Below the pieces are notes generated by a model that was not told the DNA's origin, did no database searches, and worked only from the letters and a program-made list of their open reading frames with translations. 64,000 nt of DNA. Origin: Enterobacteriaceae endosymbiont of Donacia simplex. Its GTDB lineage: Bacteria > Pseudomonadota > Gammaproteobacteria > Enterobacterales > Enterobacteriaceae. Of this stretch, positions 58,981 through 64,000 are shown piece by piece. The stretch spans positions 187,981-251,980 of the forward strand of contig NZ_CP046192.1 of NCBI RefSeq assembly GCF_012568645.1. The letters are read 5' to 3'. Both the position numbers and the translations under genes were made by a program. Position 1 is the first letter of the stretch, and each line of letters begins with the position of its first letter.

Positions 58981-59009
58981 ATAATATTATATAATAAATA
59001 TATATACAA
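58981..59009 (-). promoter_or_regulatory. Candidate promoter for the rpsB-tsf-pyrH-frr operon
   Basis: On the minus strand TTGTAT (59009-59004) and TATTAT (58986-58981) are 17 bases apart and end 34 bases before the rpsB ATG. This is the best pair in the 166-base divergent spacer with map. Confidence 0.4.
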
Positions 59010-59113
59010 AAAATTATTTGAGTAATTATCTTAAATATTATTTAAATTTAATTTAATTATTTATAATATAACATTTATTATTATATAATTAATAAATTTA
59101 TAAAAAGAAAATA

Positions 59114-59893
59114 ATGAAAATCATAATTAAAAGTTCTGAAGAAATAAAAAAAATTTATAAATCTTGTCAATTAGCTGTAGATGTATTAGAAATGATTGAA
59201 AAATATGTATTACCTGGAGTTAGTACAGAAGAAATAAATAATATATGTCATAATTATATTACAAAAATTCAAAAAGCTAAACCGGCTACTTTAGGATATA
59301 ATGGATTTCCAAAATCTGTATGTATTTCTAAAAATGATATTGTTTGTCATGGAATTTCAAATAAAAATGATATACTAAAAAATGGTGATATTGTTAATAT
59401 TGATGTAACTATTTTATATAATAATTATTATGGTGATACATCAAAAATGTTTTTTGTTGGTAATAAAATTTCTAAAAAATCTAAGTTATTGTGTTTAACT
59501 ACTCAAAAAAGTTTATATAAAGCAATTAATATTTTAAAACCAGGTATTAGACTATATAAAATCGGAGAAGTAATTCAAAATTATGTAGAATCAAAAAATT
59601 TTTCTGTTGTAAGAAATTACTGTGGACATGGTATAGGTAAAAATTTTCATGAAGATCCTCAAATTTTACATTATAAATCATATGATTATGGTATTTTATT
59701 AAGACCAGGTATGATATTTACGATTGAACCTATGATAAATATAGGACACCATGATGTATATTTAACAAAAGATAATTGGACTGTAAAAACTAAAGATAAA
59801 ACTAATTCGGCTCAATACGAGCATACTGTACTTATTACTAATTTTGGAAGTAAAATTTTAACTTTAAGAAAAGAAGAAAAAATATATTTATAA
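59114..59893 (+). CDS. map: Methionine aminopeptidase (type I)
   Basis: It removes the initiator methionine. The 259 residues (E. coli 264) have the five dimetal ligands in their motifs: Asp in VNIDVTILYNNYYGDTSK (two), His in GHGIGKNFHEDP, and Glu in FTIEPMIN and QYEHTVLIT; the substrate His lies in VCHGISN. A single gene, divergent from rpsB, converging with rpoD across a perfect palindrome. Confidence 0.98.
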   Translation: MKIIIKSSEEIKKIYKSCQLAVDVLEMIEKYVLPGVSTEEINNICHNYITKIQKAKPATLGYNGFPKSVCISKNDIVCHGISNKNDILKNGDIVNIDVTILYNNYYGDTSKMFFVGNKISKKSKLLCLTTQKSLYKAINILKPGIRLYKIGEVIQNYVESKNFSVVRNYCGHGIGKNFHEDPQILHYKSYDYGILLRPGMIFTIEPMINIGHHDVYLTKDNWTVKTKDKTNSAQYEHTVLITNFGSKILTLRKEEKIYL

Positions 59894-59902
59894 ATATATG
59901 AA

Positions 59903-59952
59903 TTTGATATAGTTAAGTAATTAAAAATTTTTAATTACTTAACTATATCAAA
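59903..59952. terminator. Perfect 50-base palindrome between convergent map and rpoD
   Basis: Two 25-base arms are exact reverse complements with no unpaired loop. The left arm begins TTTGATATAGTTAAG and ends in AAAAA at 59927; the right arm begins TTTTTAATTAC at 59928 and ends TATATCAAA. It starts 10 bases after the map stop and ends 15 bases before the rpoD stop. The position suits a bidirectional terminator. It is the longest perfect dyad I found in the window. Confidence 0.75.
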
Positions 59953-59967
59953 ATTTATTATTAATAC

Positions 59968-61770
59968 TTAACTATCTAAAAAACTTTTTAAGATTTCTGA
60001 TCGACTAGGATGTCTTAATTTTCTTAGTGCTTTTGCTTCTATCTGCCTAATTCTTTCTCTAGTTACATCGAATTGTTTACCTACTTCTTCTAAAGTATGA
60101 TCAGAATTCATATCAATACCAAATCTCATTCTTAATACTTTAGCTTCTCTTGGAGTTAAGCTAGATAAAATATTATATGTTGCTGTTTTTAAACTTTCTG
60201 AAGTAGCTGAATCTAATGGTAATTCTAAAGTATTATCTTCTATAAAATCACTTAAATGTGACTCTTCATCATCACCTATAGGTGTTTCCATAGAAATTGG
60301 TTCTTTTGCTATTTTTAAAACTTTTCTAATTTTATCTTCAGGAATAAGCATATATTCAGATAATTCTTCTGGTGTAGGTTCTCTACCTAACTCTTGTAAA
60401 ATTTTTCTAGAAACTCTATTAAGTTTATTTATAGTTTCAATCATATGAACAGGAATTCTTATTGTTCTAGCTTGATCAGCAATAGATCTTGTAATTGCTT
60501 GTCTAATCCACCATGTGGCATATGTAGAAAATTTATAACCTCTTCTATATTCAAATTTATCTACTGCTTTCATCAAACCTATATTTCCTTCTTGTATTAA
60601 ATCAAGAAATTGTAATCCTCTATTTGTATATTTTTTTGCAATAGATATAACTAATCTTAAATTAGCTTCAATCATTTCTTTTTTGGCTTTTTGAGTTTTT
60701 AATTCACCGATAGAAATATTTTTATTAATATTTCTAATTTTTTTTATTGTTAATCCTGTTTCTTTTTCAATATTAATTAATTTTATAATACTTTTATTTA
60801 TTTTATTGAAAAAATTTTCATCATTATGTAAATAATATTTATGTTTTAATTTAAGATGTTTTAATTTTTTTAAAAACATATTTTGATTAGTTTCATTATT
60901 ATAAAATATATATATAAATTTTTTTTTTGATATATTATATTTTTTAGTACATATTTTTAATATATTATATTCTTCTATCCGTATACGAGACATGATAAAA
61001 CGCATTTTAGATACTAAATAATTAAATTCTTTAGATACTAACCGAAATTGTTTAAAAATATCTGTAAGATTTTTTAAATTAATTAAAGATTGATGATGAT
61101 TTCTACCTTTTTTTTTAATAAAAATTGATGTTATGTAATACTGTCTTTTTAATTCTAAAAATTTTTCTTTTGCTAAATTATCATCTATAATATTTCCATT
61201 ATTTTCTGTTTGAATATGATTAGATAATTCTTGATGATTAGGAATAATAATTTTTTCTTTTACATTAGAATTAATAACACCATGTATTAACTCTGATAAA
61301 CGAAGATTACCAGATTGGACTTTATCATATTTTTTTAATAAATATTTAATAGAATTAGGATATTCTGCTATTGAAGATTGTACTTGATTAATACCTTCTT
61401 CTATACGTTTAGCTATATTAATTTCTCCCTCTCTTGTTAGAAGTTCGACAGTACCCATTTCTCTCATATATATACGTACTGGATCTGTAGTTCTTCCCAT
61501 TTCTGATTCTACATTAGATAATACTTGGACTTCATCTTCTGCTTCTGTTAAATTACTTGTATTATTATTTAATATTAAATCATCTTTATCAGGAGCTTCA
61601 TCCATTACTTGAATACCCATATCATTTATTATTTGAATAATATTTTTTATTTGATCAGAACTTACAATATTATCAGGTAAATGATCATTAATTTCTGAAT
61701 AAGTTAAATAACCCTTTTCTTTTCCACGATTTATAAGAAGTTTAAGTTGTGATGTTGAGTTATGATCCAT
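59968..61770 (-). CDS. rpoD: RNA polymerase sigma-70 factor
   Basis: The housekeeping sigma factor. ATG 61809 is possible, but ATG 61770 ([32 protein letters not shown]) aligns with the E. coli start and has GGA upstream, giving 600 residues (E. coli 613). Region 1.1 is kept. Region 1.2 ([22 protein letters not shown]) is nearly unchanged; the acidic non-conserved insert is shortened and has become basic. Regions 2 ([28 protein letters not shown]...[21 protein letters not shown]), 3 and 4 ([32 protein letters not shown]) are essentially as in E. coli, so promoter recognition should be standard. Confidence 0.97.
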   Translation of the reverse strand: MDHNSTSQLKLLINRGKEKGYLTYSEINDHLPDNIVSSDQIKNIIQIINDMGIQVMDEAPDKDDLILNNNTSNLTEAEDEVQVLSNVESEMGRTTDPVRIYMREMGTVELLTREGEINIAKRIEEGINQVQSSIAEYPNSIKYLLKKYDKVQSGNLRLSELIHGVINSNVKEKIIIPNHQELSNHIQTENNGNIIDDNLAKEKFLELKRQYYITSIFIKKKGRNHHQSLINLKNLTDIFKQFRLVSKEFNYLVSKMRFIMSRIRIEEYNILKICTKKYNISKKKFIYIFYNNETNQNMFLKKLKHLKLKHKYYLHNDENFFNKINKSIIKLINIEKETGLTIKKIRNINKNISIGELKTQKAKKEMIEANLRLVISIAKKYTNRGLQFLDLIQEGNIGLMKAVDKFEYRRGYKFSTYATWWIRQAITRSIADQARTIRIPVHMIETINKLNRVSRKILQELGREPTPEELSEYMLIPEDKIRKVLKIAKEPISMETPIGDDEESHLSDFIEDNTLELPLDSATSESLKTATYNILSSLTPREAKVLRMRFGIDMNSDHTLEEVGKQFDVTRERIRQIEAKALRKLRHPSRSEILKSFLDS

Positions 61771-61911
61771 AAACAGTTCCATACTTTTATTTATTAATAC
61801 TAAATACATTTTAATTAAATAACATTTAAAACAAATTATTTATTAAATAAATAAAATTCTACATATATATTATTAATAATATTTTAAATATATTTTATCA
61901 AATTTTTCAAA

Positions 61912-63642
61912 TTATTTTTTTTGAATTAATATTTTATTTAAAGACCATAATTCTTGTTTTTTTTTATAATTTAATCCTTCTTTTCTATCTAAAGATATTA
62001 GATATTCTATTCTATTTTCTAAAATATTTATTTTTAATTTTTTTATTAAATTAAGAAAAAATTTTTCTATTTTATTATCAGGAATCATATGGTTCCATGT
62101 TACTAAAATTTCAAGAATTTTTTTTAATTTTGTTCCTCTATATTGTTCTAATATTTTAACTGTTGTCATATTTTTATCTTTATAAAAATTAACAAATTTT
62201 ATAAAAAAACATAAACCATCTATATTCGAACTTTTAAAAAATTTTAATTTTGGAACAAATTTCATTAATTTTGGATATTGTAGTAACAAACTTAATAATA
62301 TACGAATAGTAGTTTTTTTAAAATTATTATTTATAATTGTTTTTTTTTTATATTTCATTGGATCATATATATTAATAAAATTAATAATACCTATTTTTTC
62401 TCCTAATTTTTGAATTAAATTTATTTTAAAAAAATAATCAGGAATTAATTTAATATATGATAGAGCCTTATAAATAAAATGAGTTTTTTCCTCACAAGAA
62501 GAAAATAAATTTTTTAAAAATAATTGTTTAAAAAAAAATTTTGAAAATGATAAAGAATTATTAATTCTTTTTTCGAAAAAAATTTTTCCTTCTTTTCTGA
62601 TTAAACTATCTGGATCTTCTTTATTAGGCAAAATCATAAATTTTATTTCTTTATTATTAACTAAATAAGGTAAACTTATTTTTAAAGATTTCCATTGTGC
62701 TTCTATACCTGATTTATCTCCATCATAACAATAAATAATTTTATTTGTTATATTGAATAATTTTTTTATATGATTATGAGTAATAGAAGTTCCTAATACA
62801 GCTACTGCATATTTTATATTAAACTGAAATAAAGTAATTACATCAATATATCCTTCTACTATTAATATTTTTTTTATAATATTATTCTCTTTTTTTGTTT
62901 CATATAATCCATATAATTCATTACTTTTATGAAAAATATAATTTTCTGATGAATTTAAATATTTAGGATTTTGATTTCTTAATACTCTTCCTCCAAAACC
63001 AACTATAAAACCTTTAATATTTTTAATTGGAAATATAACTCTATTATAAAAAATATCATAAAAATTATTATTTTTTTTATTTATTTTTAGAATATCTAAT
63101 TTTTCATGTAAAATTTTTATAGTTTTAGTATTATTTAAAATTTTATTTGTCCAATATAAAGGAGAAAAACCAATAGAAAAATACTTTATAATATATAAAT
63201 TAAATCCTCTATTTAATAAATATTTATAAGCTTTCTTTCCTGAAATATTAAACAAAGAATTTTTATAAAAAATACTTAAATTAAAAATTATTTTATAATA
63301 AATATTATTTTTTTCAGATATTTTTTTTAACGAATTGGATTTATTATCTATAATAGGTATACCAAATGTATTTGATAATGATGTTATACTTTCAAGAAAA
63401 GATAAATTTTCATAATACATAACAAAATCAATAATATTACCATGTACACCACATCCAAAACAATGATATAATTGTTTTTCAGAATTAACTACAAAAGAAG
63501 GATTTTTTTCTAAATGAAAAGGACAAATTCCAAAAAAATTTTTTCCTTTTTTTTTTAATTTAATTTTATTTTTAATTAAATATAAAATATCTGTTTTATC
63601 TAATAAATTATTAATAAATATACGAGATACATATTTAATCAT
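61912..63642 (-). CDS. dnaG: DNA primase
   Basis: It lays RNA primers at the replication fork. The 576 residues (E. coli 581) begin with a zinc-binding domain whose ligands Cys40, His43, Cys61 and Cys64 (GICPFHLEKNPSF...YHCFGCGVHGN) have the E. coli numbers. The catalytic core has the EGYIDVITLFQF TOPRIM motif and YCYDGDKSGIEAQWKSL. The C-terminal DnaB-binding domain is present but diverged. It is the middle gene of the rpsU-dnaG-rpoD operon, order kept. Confidence 0.97.
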   Translation of the reverse strand: MIKYVSRIFINNLLDKTDILYLIKNKIKLKKKGKNFFGICPFHLEKNPSFVVNSEKQLYHCFGCGVHGNIIDFVMYYENLSFLESITSLSNTFGIPIIDNKSNSLKKISEKNNIYYKIIFNLSIFYKNSLFNISGKKAYKYLLNRGFNLYIIKYFSIGFSPLYWTNKILNNTKTIKILHEKLDILKINKKNNNFYDIFYNRVIFPIKNIKGFIVGFGGRVLRNQNPKYLNSSENYIFHKSNELYGLYETKKENNIIKKILIVEGYIDVITLFQFNIKYAVAVLGTSITHNHIKKLFNITNKIIYCYDGDKSGIEAQWKSLKISLPYLVNNKEIKFMILPNKEDPDSLIRKEGKIFFEKRINNSLSFSKFFFKQLFLKNLFSSCEEKTHFIYKALSYIKLIPDYFFKINLIQKLGEKIGIINFINIYDPMKYKKKTIINNNFKKTTIRILLSLLLQYPKLMKFVPKLKFFKSSNIDGLCFFIKFVNFYKDKNMTTVKILEQYRGTKLKKILEILVTWNHMIPDNKIEKFFLNLIKKLKINILENRIEYLISLDRKEGLNYKKKQELWSLNKILIQKK

Positions 63643-63691
63643 AAAAATAATTTTTCATAATTTATTATTTTTTATAATAAATAATAGTTTT

Positions 63692-63907
63692 TTAATATAA
63701 ACGTATTCTTTTAGAATTTTCTCTAGATATTTTTTTAGCATGTCTCTTTATTGCAGAAGCTTTAGCTCTTTTTCTTTCTGTTGTTGGTTTTTCATAAAAT
63801 TCCCTACGTCTTACTTCTGCTAAAATTCCTGCTTTTTCACATGAACGTTTAAAACGTCTCAACGCTAAGTCAAACGGTTCATTATCACGTACTTTTATAA
63901 TAGGCAT
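63692..63907 (-). CDS. rpsU: 30S ribosomal protein S21
   Basis: A 71-residue protein, the same length as in E. coli and almost unchanged ([20 protein letters not shown], then [19 protein letters not shown]). It helps mRNA binding near the anti-Shine-Dalgarno region. Its codons are visibly less A+T-biased than the surroundings. An AGGA ribosome site precedes the ATG. First gene of the rpsU-dnaG-rpoD operon. Confidence 0.98.
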   Translation of the reverse strand: MPIIKVRDNEPFDLALRRFKRSCEKAGILAEVRRREFYEKPTTERKRAKASAIKRHAKKISRENSKRIRLY

Positions 63908-63963
63908 AATAATATAAATTTTTCCTGTTGTATATTTATTTAATTTTTAATAATAATTTTTAT

Positions 63964-63969
63964 ATTATA
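63964..63969 (-). promoter_or_regulatory. Possible -10 element for rpsU-dnaG-rpoD
   Basis: A perfect TATAAT on the minus strand lies 56 bases before the rpsU ATG; the -35 (TTTATA at 17 bases) is weak. The last 93 bases of the window otherwise hold nothing recognisable. Confidence 0.3.
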
Positions 63970-64000
63970 GTATATAATATAAAATATATAAATAAGTTTT

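Noticed and set aside
1-64000. UGA reassigned to tryptophan
   Set aside because: No gene contains an internal TGA, the tRNA-Trp anticodon is CCA, and RF2 keeps its SPF and GGQ motifs.
1-64000. CRISPR, insertion sequences, prophage, integrons or toxin-antitoxin genes
   Set aside because: No spaced direct repeats, transposase motifs or foreign-looking codon use were seen; every gene has an enterobacterial core orthologue.

Overview
This window reads as chromosome of a strongly reduced, A+T-rich obligate endosymbiont of the Gammaproteobacteria, close to Enterobacterales. Roughly one base in five is G or C by eye. Genes are packed tightly and most proteins align end to end with their Escherichia coli orthologues. 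Short blocks of E. coli gene order survive with single genes cut out of them. I see no insertion sequence, prophage, CRISPR array, rRNA or transport island. The species cannot be named from sequence alone; an insect nutritional symbiont is the natural reading, because amino-acid pathways are kept while envelope and regulatory genes are gone.

Layout. 1-8020 (minus): start of carB, carA, then the branched-chain amino-acid block ilvC, ilvD, ilvE, ilvM, ilvG, followed by tRNA-Trp. 8508-10066 (plus): fpr, tpiA. 10052-14403 (minus): lysS, prfB (with its programmed frameshift), tRNA-Ile2(CAU), degP. 14660-34982 (plus): rpiA, dapF, uvrD, corA, a 733-base spacer, sucA, sucB, cydA, cydB, cydX, parE, aceE, aceF, lpd. 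35080-41803 (minus): dapE, lon, clpX, clpP, bolA, suhB. 41974-45344 (plus): nfuA, metA, proS. 45319-58947 (minus): tilS, dnaE, fabZ, skp, bamA, rseP, uppS, frr, pyrH, tsf, rpsB. 59114-59893 (plus): map. 59968-63907 (minus): rpoD, dnaG, rpsU.

How it fits together. Pyruvate dehydrogenase (aceE/aceF/lpd) and 2-oxoglutarate dehydrogenase (sucA/sucB/lpd) feed NADH to a cytochrome bd oxidase (cydABX). Succinyl-CoA from SucAB can serve methionine synthesis (metA) and the succinylase branch of lysine/diaminopimelate synthesis (dapE, dapF). ilvGMEDC makes valine and the leucine precursor; isoleucine would need outside 2-oxobutanoate because ilvA is missing from the block. carAB supplies arginine and pyrimidines. 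tilS modifies the tRNA-Ile2 found here. The lipid A genes that normally flank fabZ are missing, yet the outer-membrane protein machinery (bamA, skp, degP, rseP) remains.

I found no new multi-gene system. The most interesting signals are protein and RNA oddities inside familiar genes: a SuhB that has lost four of five metal ligands; a prfB frameshift site whose stop is UAA rather than UGA, behind an A12 tract, in a window where none of 48 genes ends in TGA; an AceF whose second lipoyl domain has no lysine and whose catalytic motif has Asp changed to Asn; a SucB with a degraded E3-binding domain; and a perfect 50-base palindrome between map and rpoD.
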